NCBI GenBank assembly: GCA_018398765.1
Contig: JAHBMJ010004204.1
Span: 134,532 to 160,751, forward strand
Origin: Chromera velia
Lineage: Eukaryota > Sar > Chromeraceae
Direction: 5' to 3'
Length of the DNA stretch: 26,220 nucleotides
Below, piece by piece: positions 1 through 10,243 of the stretch. Position 1 is the stretch's first letter, and each line of letters begins with the position of its first letter. The translations under genes were made by a program, and so were the position numbers. The notes beneath the pieces were generated by a model. It was not told the origin of the DNA. It saw only the letters and a program-made list of their open reading frames with translations, and did not search any database.

Positions 1-120
1 CCGCACACACACACGCAAAAGAGGCAAAAAGGCAGACATGGTGCAGATGCATTTCACAACACGCGCGGAAGCATGGAATGAACAAATTGGGAGCCACTCA
101 AAGAATGCAAGAAAAAAAGA

Positions 121-1549
121 TCATTTCCATGGCATCCCATGATTTGACTCTACTGCTCGAAACAGCATCCCCAGTTCCCTTTTTTCCCCCTTCAATACCT
201 CCACCATCCAACCAGAGGCAAGCTTCACTTCATAAGTGTGGTACTCTTTTTCTTGCGGGGCTGCATATTGTGTGCAGAAAACAGACGTCCATCTCCCACC
301 TCCACCCCACTCACCAAGGGGCAAACCCTCTGATGCGACTGGAGAGGTATGTGTCTGACATGCTCTCCCCCACCGTCCAGCCGTCAATCGAGGAGTCTGC
401 CTCCCGCCCCGATCGCAGGTCCGGACTCAGCACGCCCCCGTGATCTGAGAGCGCCTGACCGACGGATCTGCTCGCAGAAACCAAAGAGTTAGAAGCTTTA
501 GTAAACTTGATAACGCAACGTGAGAAATTTGGAGACATTTGGCGGTTTTAGTTCGAACCCACAACAACCTTTTGTACAGACTGCGCTTGCATATTTGACA
601 TTCCTGACGTGAAAGAAATCTCTCTGGAATTTCAATTATTTGTTTAAAGTGGCTTGCCCCACAACCCGCCTGACTGACTGACTGACTGACTGACAGCATG
701 AGAGCTCCCAGGCCTCCGTATTGGAGTTCCCCCAGGGATTCGTCTCCCATAAGTCTTTCGATGACTGCCGTCACGTAGCCTTGCCTTCCCGGCTCTGCGA
801 CGAGCTTTCCTGTTTGTGCGGTTTTCACCTGAATACAAATCAAAAAATAAAAAATGAATGGTGCGATGTACGAGATCCACAAAAAATACAAAGTCCCGTA
901 TGCATGCACACGCATACATACAGACACACAAGCAGAGAGAGACAGTAATTGACATCTCTCCACTGCCAAAACCACACGCCACTCAACACTGCTGATGCAG
1001 GTTGCATGAGTTACGCAATGCTTGGAGGTACCGCAAGTCCCTTCTCTCTGTCTCTTTTCCTTTCGCTGATACAGGGGGGAGCAGGCACAGAGTAGCAGTC
1101 ATACTCGATCTCCAATCCAAAAACTCAAATTCATCCATGCAGTCTCCCAATCGATCCCACAAAAACACTCTGCCTAATTTCTCGATAAAAGCAAAAGAAA
1201 GAATCCAAAGACGCACAGATAAAGAAAGAACTCATAGCCAGGTCAGCCGTTCTTCATTCATAGACGAAGACCCCCGTCCTCTTGCAATCACACACAAAGA
1301 GGGAGGACATTTCCGCACAAAGCGAAAGACGGCTGAGGAGAACACACTCGGAGGACACGAGAAAATAACGCGCACGATAGCAAGAGCCGCATTGCGTGAG
1401 AGAGATTGAAGGGAAGGGACTCTTCTCCCACCCACCGATAGATACGTTTTCCCGACAGCAGACCCCATCAGTGCCCCCACAAGAACTCCCCTGAACCTGT
1501 CCAGATCCATCAGGTGCTCTCGGGCCATCTCCCTGTACGCACAGGCACG

Positions 1550-1593
<44 letters not shown>

Positions 1594-2030
1594 GGGAGAG
1601 AGAGAGAGAGAGTTGTGCACTTCAAGAGTGAGGCTATGCGAAGAACGATGAAGGAAGGGGAGGCACAAGATGAAACCCGGAGTATCATTTTCGCCGCTGG
1701 AAGCAACGGAGAGTTGAGGAGGGTGCATGAAACTCGGACTGACGGTGTCGGCGCCTCTCTGTGCAGTCTGTGGAATGTTATGGGAAGGTCGGTCTGTCTT
1801 ATTTCTTCGTCTTCCGCGATGCTGTTGGGGTTCTCTCTTTCCCTCTGGAGTAGCTTGAGGACGTCCAAGCTGGTGTCCTTCTGTTCCATGTCATGCAGTG
1901 CCGTCTCCTTCTTCCTCGTGCTGGCACATCGAGCGGAACGAAGTTGGTGAGGCTGCGTAGTCACGAATGCAGTCACGTACAGGGCACTCCCTGCCAAGAC
2001 AGGGATGGCAAGGGGAAAGACAAGACGCAT
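121..2030 (-). CDS. Predicted five-exon gene, putative plastid-targeted protein of unknown function
   Basis: I do not recognise a family. A phase-consistent model on the minus strand is 2030-1744, 1532-1436, 828-691, 454-340 and 260-121, giving about 258 aa. The N-terminus starts at ATG 2030 with a hydrophobic signal-peptide-like stretch (LVFPLAIPVLAGSALYVTAF). It is followed by a basic, Ser/Thr-rich stretch containing TTQPHQLRSAR and TALHDM. A Phe just after the predicted cleavage site is typical of bipartite leaders for complex red plastids. Exon 2 holds a weak hydrophobic segment (GVLVGALMGSAVG), which may be a membrane helix. Exons 3-5 are acidic to neutral, and the protein ends in HGMPWK before TGA at 123-121. 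Introns start GTCAGT, GTGGGT, GTCAGT and GTCGCA; intron 1 carries a CA/GA microsatellite and intron 3 a GTCA repeat. Exon 1 is the best supported. The joins of exons 4 and 5 are the least certain, and a small extra exon between 1435 and 829 is possible. Confidence 0.5.
671..694. repeat. (GACT)n microsatellite at a splice donor
   Basis: Six tandem copies of TGAC. Read on the minus strand this is GTCAGTCAGTCAGTC, and its first unit serves as the predicted donor of intron 3 of the minus-strand gene. The repeat offers several equivalent GTCAGT donors in a row. Confidence 0.85.
1554..1612. repeat. (CA)n followed by (GA)n microsatellite
   Basis: About 19 CA dinucleotides, a short G run, then about 8 GA units. 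It lies inside predicted intron 1 of the minus-strand gene and produces spurious poly Cys-Val open frames in the reverse direction. Confidence 0.9.
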
Positions 2031-2827
2031 TGAGCGCGTCCGAAGATGTGGCGCTTTCTTGGACCTTAGTGCCAAAAAAGAAACAAGCCTGCGGCGTCTC
2101 CAAACAACATTACTTTCAGAAGGCAATAAGTCGAACGAGTGTCGGTCGCACTGCTGTTGACAGCTGCAGCCAGTTCATGATCTGTTTCTCGCCGGCTGCT
2201 GATCTGCAAGGTATATAGTGTGAGCGAATGGCCCGACTCTAGCAGTGGTACGTGCATGTCCTCGGTTGGATTGGAGGTGACTTTTCAAGCAACTTGCTAG
2301 AGGTGCACGTGCTCGGTCAGGCTCTGCATGGCTCTGCATGCATGATTCTCCCTAACTCGTCTCGCGAAGCCTTTTCGACAGACTGTCACCAAAGCAAGTT
2401 GAAACACGAGGACGAAACTTGAGCACTTGGACGTGTCGGGCTTGAAGAAGCAGAGAAAAGCAGCATCTATATATCAGAGGAAGACACCCTCGCCGCGTCG
2501 GAAGTCAATCACACCGCGACGCGTGACCGCGTTGATGATCGTAGCTCGGAACCAGCGAGACGCCGTCTCCTTGTCTCTGCAATTAATTATCGCTTTCTTT
2601 AACTCGGAGTTAGTTCGCACACACACCGGTGTCACGAATGCCATCATTGACACGCGCAAATATTCTCTCTCTTCAAAGGTGGACGTGGGAACTAAAAGGC
2701 TTCAACACAATGAGGGAGCAGACTTCAGCACCGGAGACGGGAATGGAAGTTTTCAGCAATCGAATCTTTCTCGTGCCTTCTTTCTGGCTTTTCTTGTCGA
2801 GCAACGCAGCACAGCTTTTGAGCGAAG
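2031..2827. promoter_or_regulatory. Divergent intergenic region, probable bidirectional promoter
   Basis: About 800 bp separates the ATG of the minus-strand gene (2030) from the ATG of the large plus-strand gene (2828). Two TATA-like words are visible: TATATA near 2211-2217, about 180 bp upstream of the minus ATG, and TATATAT at 2468-2474, about 350 bp upstream of the plus ATG. A cluster of TGCATG words lies at about 2325-2345. Several short open frames in 2427-2976 overlap the start of the large gene in other frames and show no recognisable protein. A short 5' untranslated exon of the large gene could be here. Promoter function is inferred. Confidence 0.3.
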
Positions 2828-3580
2828 ATGCAACGCTCTTTTTTCTCGAGGTCCCTGAGGGCCGCTTTCAATTGGCCTGCAGAGACTATTCTCTTGTCCT
2901 TCAGGAATGGGATCTTTGCTGTGAGAGACAAGTCGGGGGCTTTCCATGCGGACAGGCGTTTGGAGCCTCTGTATAGAGAGAGGTTCCACCGTGTATTTAA
3001 TTTCTATGAAGGAGACGTCGCGGGGGTGGTCTCCAAGGAGGATCTTTCTTTTCACATTCACAGGAATGGACAAGCAGCGTACGGTCGACGGTTCGGGTGG
3101 GTGGGCAACTTTTTGAAGACGCCTGACGGCCCTCAGGCTCCTGTAAGATCGGCAAATGCTGATCAATACTTCGTGATCAATATCCGGGGTGAGGTTGAAG
3201 GAGGGCCGTTCAGGTACGTCGGGGACCCGAACTCGGAGGGTCAGCGCGTCGTGTGGACAGAGGAGGACTCTACCCCTGTGATAGTGGACAAGGACTTCCG
3301 TCCCTGGTGCAAGGAGACGGCAGAGACTTCCAAATGGATCGAGGCCTGTGTGCCTCATAAGGGACTGGCTGTGGTGAGAGACAGAGACGGATTCTTCTTC
3401 GTCAACCAGGAGGGGCGTGACGTAGGGAAGGGGAGACGGTACATGACCGCAGAGCCCCACTACAACGGACAGGCCCGTGTTCGTTTGTTTGATGGACGAT
3501 GGGCGGTGATTGATGAGGAAGGGCGTCAACTAGTTGACCTCGGGGAGTCCTCTCTGTCTGCCTCCACAGAGCTGGAGGCA
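2828..3580 (+). other. WG-type repeat domain of the giant protein (residues ~27-235)
   Basis: The segment has the alternation typical of bacterial WG repeats: an aromatic-rich turn, a Gly/Ala stretch, then an 'F-x-(I/V)-x-x-x-G' strand. Visible units include RVFNFYEGDVAGV, GWVGNF, YFVINIRGEVEGGPFRYVGD, KGLAVVRDRDGFFFVNQEG and HYNGQARVRLFDGRWAVIDEEG. In bacteria, domains of this kind precede methyltransferases in some surface-glycan loci (family knowledge from memory). They are thought to be binding or scaffold modules. What this one binds cannot be read from the sequence. Confidence 0.65.
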
Positions 3581-5225
3581 ATTTCTAAAGCCTACTGGTC
3601 GAGCTTCTCGTTGAAGCACATACTTGACTCTGACCTTCTCCGCAAAAGATGTCAGCGTGGAGGGGGGGCAGAAGTTCCACTTAGGAGTGATAAAAAGGGC
3701 TTAGAGAATCAGGAGATGGGCTCATTGGCAGCAGCAGGACAAGCCGAGGCCGTCCTGCTAGAGACGGCTGCAGAACTCGGCCTGTGCAGGTCTGCAGACT
3801 CATCAGAGAGACTTCAAAGTCCGCTTTCTTCTGCGAACTTCCTCCCAGACGTCACATTGCCGTCTCCTTCTGTGAAGGAATTGTCGAAACGAGGAGAGGC
3901 AGGGGGGTCCCCGAAGAGACTGGAGCTCTCGACGAGAGGCCGTCTCCTCACTTCCCCCTGTGACGAGACGGGAGGGCATTCTGAGATTGCAGACAGGTGT
4001 CAGTACTGGCTGCAGGACCGCTTTCTCATTCCCTGGATGAGAGGGATGAGAGGCCCCAGTGGGGAGGGGGCAGGGGTCTTTGAAGGGAATGCAAGAGAGA
4101 AAGACACGTTTGCGTCCATTGCAAAGGACCCGAAGGCGGTCTCCCTGTCCCAGCGGGTGCTTTCGTCCTATGCCTCTGAAGACTGGAAGGGCATTGCCGA
4201 GTACCTTCCTTTGAAAAAGAAAAATGTCGAGGGGGGGAGGGGGGAGGATCCCGCAAAGCCGTTGTATGCAGGGAACGAAGATCAGATGACGATTGTGGAC
4301 CTCGGTGGTGGGCAGGGGGTGCTCCTTCGTGAGATAGAGACGGCTCTTAGAGAGTCTGTGAGGGAGACTGGAGATTCGATCTGTCCCCCCCGCCTGATCT
4401 GTGTGGAGAGACCCGAGGTCGTGGCCCAGGCTACAGAAGGGGGGGGAGGGGCATGCCGGGGCCCTGGTGAAGTGTCGTGTGTGGAGTTCCAGGAGGGGGA
4501 CCTTTTCTCTGGTCCCCTTCCCCCTGCAGACTTGTATCTCCTCTCTCGTGTCCTCCATGATTGGCCCACAGATCGTTGCGTTGAGCTTCTCAAAAGAGTC
4601 AGAGAAGAGGCCCCAAAAGAGTCAAGACTGGTGGTGGTGGATCGTGTCAACGACCCCGAAAGGCATCGTCACGCGTTTCTGTCTCTCCACATGAATTTGA
4701 TTCAGAACGCACTCGAGAGGACTCAAACCGAGTGGGAGGATTTGTTCAAGTCGTCTGGATGGTTCCTGGAGAAACACAGGGACTTCAACAGACATGTGAT
4801 CTTCGCACTGTCCAAGCAACACGCACACACACAGACACAAACATCGGAGGACACACCCCAACTCCCAGTCTTCCAGAGCACACCCTCCCAGACAAACACG
4901 AACAGCGCAGGGGAGGTGCGCAAGGCGGTTATCCCCATCGCGGGAAGAGGGACACGCCTGGGCCTGCAGTCTGCGGCAACTCCGAAGGCTCTGCTTCCTC
5001 TCGCAGTGCGGACACAGACAGAGACAGATCTGAAGGAGGGCGGTTGTGGGGGGTCTTTGAAGGGCACAACACCCGAACAGGTATCCCTGATCCCATCCCT
5101 CTCTCTCCTGCTCAAGCAGCTGGACAACGCTGGAGGAGGGTGCATTGAGAAGGTCGGTCAGCTTCCTTTTAACCCAATTTCCACCCACTCATCACCACGT
5201 ACTCATGCAGACTCATGACAAGATG

Positions 5226-5310
<85 letters not shown>

Positions 5311-8300
5311 AGGGACACGGACGCACGTGCACACGGACGCACGTGCGCACAGCGCTCTGGCTGATCTCTCTATCACCACCCATCCGTGAATGTTTTCTGC
5401 TCACGGGAGGCTGTTGTTTGTTTCGTTCTTTTGTGTCTGCAGACGTGCCACCCTTTCTTTTTTTTTAGTAGGGGTCTATCTCATTTTCTGCTCTTTTCAG
5501 TTCTCCTTATCTCCCCCTCTCGTCTCTCTCTGTCTCGACGGGATTTTGCAGGTGTGCATTGTTGCCTCAGAGGAGCAGATCTCAGCCGTGGAGTCTCTCG
5601 TGAAGAACATGAAACGTGGCTTTGACAACAAAAAAGGACAGGGGGGCGGAGACGGAACCGCAGGGCTCAGAGCTGAGGTCTCGATTGTCGTTCAGGAAAG
5701 CCCCGAGGGATCCGGGGATGCGGTTTTGAGGGCGAAGGAGTTTGTGGGGGACGAGCCTTTCGTTTTGGCTCTGGGGGACCATGTGTTCTCTTCAGGTTGC
5801 GTTGAGTCTCTTCTCCTCGCCTGGAGACGTCTCCATCTGTCGGGGTCGGTGAGAGAGGCAGGGTCGGAGTGCGGGTTGGTAGATGGGAAAATGAGGGGCG
5901 TCTCTCTCTGCGGGGTGCGGGTGTGTGAGAGAGATGAGGTTGAAAGAACCGGGTTGCTTAGAGCCCACTCTGATCCAGTCGGGTCAGGGGCAAAAGAGCT
6001 TAAGTCGAGACTCCATGCCTTCTCAATGATGCCGTGGAGAGTGGCAGAGACGGCTGAGAAGCCTGCAGAAGGATCTGAAACCACGACACGATTTGCAATC
6101 CGAGGTCTTGGGGGTTTGCAAGGGGACTCTCTCTTCTACTCCCAACTGGTAGGCAGATCTTCGCTTTCGTCTTTTGGCATGCAGACGTCTTTCATCGTTG
6201 CTTCCTGCTTACCCTTTCAGTCGTCTTCTTCCCCCTTCTCTCCTTTCTTTTCCATTCCTTTCATTTCCTTCCGTGCGCTTCCCTTCGTGATTGTATCTCA
6301 AAACATCTCAACGCGGCAATTCCTCTCATCGGCTTTTTAAAATTTCCTTTGACATCGTGTGACTCATCAAAAGAATCACTTTCCTCCACGCCACTATCAT
6401 ATTCATATGTGTGCGATGCCGGCACCTTGCAGGGTGTCGACATTTTCTGTCCCAGAGTGTTCGAATTTCTCGAAAATGAAAAGAAGGCGCGGGAGAGGGG
6501 AATCGAAGAAGACAACCAGAGAGTTGGCCGGGGTCCCATTCTTCCCTCAGAACTCTGCATCCGTGAGGTTGTGCAGAGAAGTCTGGTGGCCCAGGGCAGC
6601 CTCTTCGCTTGCCTGATTGACGGTGCGGGGCTGGACATCGGGACCCCGTCGGCCTATGTTGGGGCCCTCCGCACGGTCTTGAATGCGTCCGCAGCATTCA
6701 GCGTGGAGAGGAATGAGCTGGCCTCTGTATGCTCATCAGAGAGAGTGAAAGTCACCGGTGAGCAGATGCTGGAAGCATTGAGGGGCCTGCAGTCTCTGTC
6801 GTTCAATGGAAGTTGTCACCCTCCCTCAGCTGTTGCTGCTCTCTTGTCTGCCGCGTCGGAGAAAATGACCGAAGGTTCCTTCGGGGTGCATATCGCGAGT
6901 GCTCCCGGAAGAATGGACCTCATGGGGGGGTTCGCTGACTACTCAGGGAGTGCAGCTCTGCAGGCTCAGACGGTAGAGCGCACATTCGTTTTGGCGACAG
7001 CGTTTCGCTCCCCCGGTCCTCCCCGGGTCCATTTGAGGGCCGTGCAGGCGAAAGATGTGGGGGCGTTTGTAAGGGGTGACTCGGCCTGTCTGTCAGGGCT
7101 GGCTGTGAGGGATTGTGAGTTTCCCTCTCACGGGACGCTCTTCTCCAACGGGGGGCGTCTGAGCTCTTCTGCGGAACTGAAAGAAGGGCTGCGTCTAGCT
7201 TTGCCGTCTCCGCCAACGTCAGAAAAAGAGGGGGGGTGCGATCCGCCAAGTGCGAAGTGGGCATTTTATCTGACTGGAATGCTCCACTCAGTCATGAAGG
7301 AAAAGCAGGTCGGCCAGTTGGTCTGCATCTCCGTCTGTCGTCTTGCAGGCTGTGCCCTTGTCTGCTTTCTTGCCTATCCAAAGTTGATGTCACTTTGTTG
7401 GTAGCCTCTTTCTTCCTTGCAGCCTTTTGTTTGACGCTACTTCTTTTCTTTTCTTATCCCTGCATAGGAGTGCAATGCCGCTGTTGCCAATGTCCCTCTG
7501 CCTCTCTGCTGTTGCAGCGTCGGGTTGGTGGGACTGTCGACTTCTCGAAGCTCTCATTTGCCCTCGTGAGCGTTTCAGATCTGCCTTGGAATTCGGGCCT
7601 CGCCTCCTCGGCCTCCGTGGAGGTGGCCACGGCGATGGCGGTGCAGAGGGCTCTGCAGGCAGTGAGTCGTGATCACATCTCCTCGTCCTTGTCTCTGTCA
7701 ACAGACAGAATTGCCCAACTCTGCCAGCAGGTCGAGCACGATGTCCTAGGGGCAAAGTGCGGTTTGATGGATCACCTCGCGGTCCTACACACAAATCACC
7801 CGATAGACACCCTCCCAGGAAACGTCCATTTGAATCCCCAGGGACAGCCTCAGACAGGACTGGTATCCATGGTCTGTAGAGAACCCCTGTCGTCCCCCCC
7901 ATCAGAGGGTGTCTTTCTGCCTCCTGGACTCACAACGATTGCTGTCGAGTCGGGGGTGACGCGGTCTGTTGCTACAAGTCCGTATGGGACTGTGCGCACT
8001 GCAGCTGCGGTGGGAAGGGATCTGATCATCGCGAGTCTGAGAGAGAACCTCCAACACTTGACTGACCTGTCCCCCTCAGCATTCGCACAGATGGCAGGGG
8101 AACTGCCAATCCGTCTGTCAGGAGAGGAACTCGCAGAGAGGTACAGTCAGCTCCTCTCTCAGAAGACACTGAGCGCTCTCCGTCCCGAAACCCTATACCC
8201 TGTGCGTGCGTCAACAGAGCACCCGATTCAAGAAAACTTCAGAGTGAACTCCTTCAGCAGTCTTCTGCAGACGCTCAACCTCACAGCAGCAGATCCAAAA

Positions 8301-10175
8301 AGAGGGCAGAGTAACAGGGGGGGACGAGCGGTGCCGTCTTTAGAGGAGCGTGTGTTTGGGCAGTTGGGGGAGTTGATGCGTCAAGCACACGTGTCCTATG
8401 GGAGGTGTGGATTGGGGTCATCAGCTACGGATGATCTGGTCCGTATGCTCACTGAAGGGGGAGAGGGGCGCTTGGCGGGTGTAGTGGGTGCAAAGGTGTC
8501 GGGCGGAGGTTCGGGTGGGTCGGTGGTTGCCCTTGTGAAAGTCCCAGAGGGCAGCTCTCCGTTTCCCTCCCCTGAGCAGAGAGGGAGGCTGGATGGGCTG
8601 GGCGCTCTATTCAGAGAGAGGAGGGGGGGGTCGGAATCCGCAGGCATTGTCCGTTGGGCTGTGCCTGGGAATGCCGGTGCCCTCTCTCACGGGTGCGTGT
8701 CGGGCATGACAGCCCTTGGTTGCCCTTCTGTGAGCTCCGCTGTGGGGTCACAGAAGCGTCTGTTCTCCTCCTGTGTGTCAAAAGGGGGATGTCGAAAGAG
8801 GGGGGGGCTGGAAGGGTTGAGTGGAAACAGTCAGGACGAGAAGGGGAAGGAAAAGGTCAGCAGTCCAGGTTGTTGGACCCCCTCCGTTTTGGTAGTCAAC
8901 CATGGTCTCCCTCCAGACTTCAATGGGGGGTCGGAAGTGTACGCTGAAACCTTGGCAGTCCAACTGCAGAAGTCAGGACTGTGCAGTCGGGTTGCTCTCT
9001 TTGCGAGAGAGCAGGACCCCTTTAGGCCAGATTTTGTTCTTCGGAAGGCGAAGGACAATGAAGTGAAAGCGGGGAAGGGGATTGAGAAGTATTTGATCAA
9101 CTTTCCTCGTGAGGCCCCGTACTATCGTTTCAAGGCTGTGCCTGTCGAGGAGGCATTCAGGTCCGTTGTGAGGGAAACGAAACCCGACATTGTCCATTTC
9201 CACCACCTGAATCATTTGTCCCTTGGCCTCCCCAAAGTAGCGAAGGAGGAAGGGGCCAGTGTTGTGAAGACTCTGCACGACTTTTTCGTCCTCTGTCCGA
9301 GAGGCCAATTTGTCGTTACAGGACCGACGCTCAGAGAGGGGCAGGAGCCATGGAGGGAGTGTGGGGGGCAAGAAGACAAGAAGTGTGCTCGTGAGTGTAT
9401 AGGCAGTCGGTATGAGACAGGCCTCGAAGACTCGTCTCTTCTCTCAATGCCTGATTCCACTTTGAGCTCTGAAGAACAGTACTGGACTCAGTGGGTGGGC
9501 AGACGGATGGCAGCCATGCGAGAGGCATGCCGTCACATCGATATGTTCCTAGCGCCCAGTCGGCATCTGATGTCGACGTTCAGCGAGAAATCCAGCATTC
9601 CGCCCGAGAAACTTCGGCACATGCCGTATGGCCTAGATCTCACTCGGGTTGAAGGGAGGCAGCGCGACCGGCCTGCTGTCTCTCCTGAGTCCCCCTTTGT
9701 GTTTGCATACATCGGAAGACATCAGGCATCCAAGGGCGTCAATCTACTGGTAGATGCTGCGTTGAATCTTCTCCAGGAAGACGGGGCGTCGAAGTACGGG
9801 GATGCTCCGGGGTTCCGAGTGAAGATCTTCGGCCGACACGAGACGCACGCGTACACAGTACACAGCCCTGCAGAGGAAGGTGATGGAGTGTGATCATCCC
9901 TATGCGTCGAGTGTGATTCAGTTCGAGGAAGAGTACTCGAACGATCAGATCGTGCAGAGCGTTTTCAACCATGTCGACTGTGTGGTTGTGCCGTCGATAT
10001 GGAGGGAGAACCAACCGTTGGTCATTCTCGAGAGCTTCCAAGCGGGAGTTCCTGTGATCACTTCTGAAGCAGGGGGCATGGGGGAGTTGGTTCAGGATGG
10101 TGTGAACGGGTTGACGTTCAGACACAGAGACGGGAACTCTCTGAAGGAAACCATGAAGAGAGCATTAAACGACCA

Positions 10176-10243
<68 letters not shown>

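Larger units (their letters stand above)
8870..10243 (+). other. GT4-family glycosyltransferase domain, frame broken by a 7-bp duplication
   Basis: The N-terminal Rossmann half starts SVLVVNHGLPPDFNGGSEVY and contains PDIVHFHHLNHLSLGLPK and VVKTLHDFFVLCPRGQ, both typical GT4 acceptor-side motifs. The C-terminal half has FVFAYIGRHQASKGVNLLVDA and VVPSIWRENQPLVILESFQAGVPVI, with the E-x7-E type donor-binding region, then GGMGELVQDGVNGL. The two halves are in different frames. The frames meet at a perfect tandem TACACAG duplication (9852-9865); without the extra unit the reading is continuous and ends YTALQRKVMECDHPYAS. The domain ends in about 22 His-Thr residues encoded by (CA)n, just before a GTCACA donor at 10244. 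The likely role is transfer of the activated sugar to an unknown acceptor. Confidence 0.75.
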
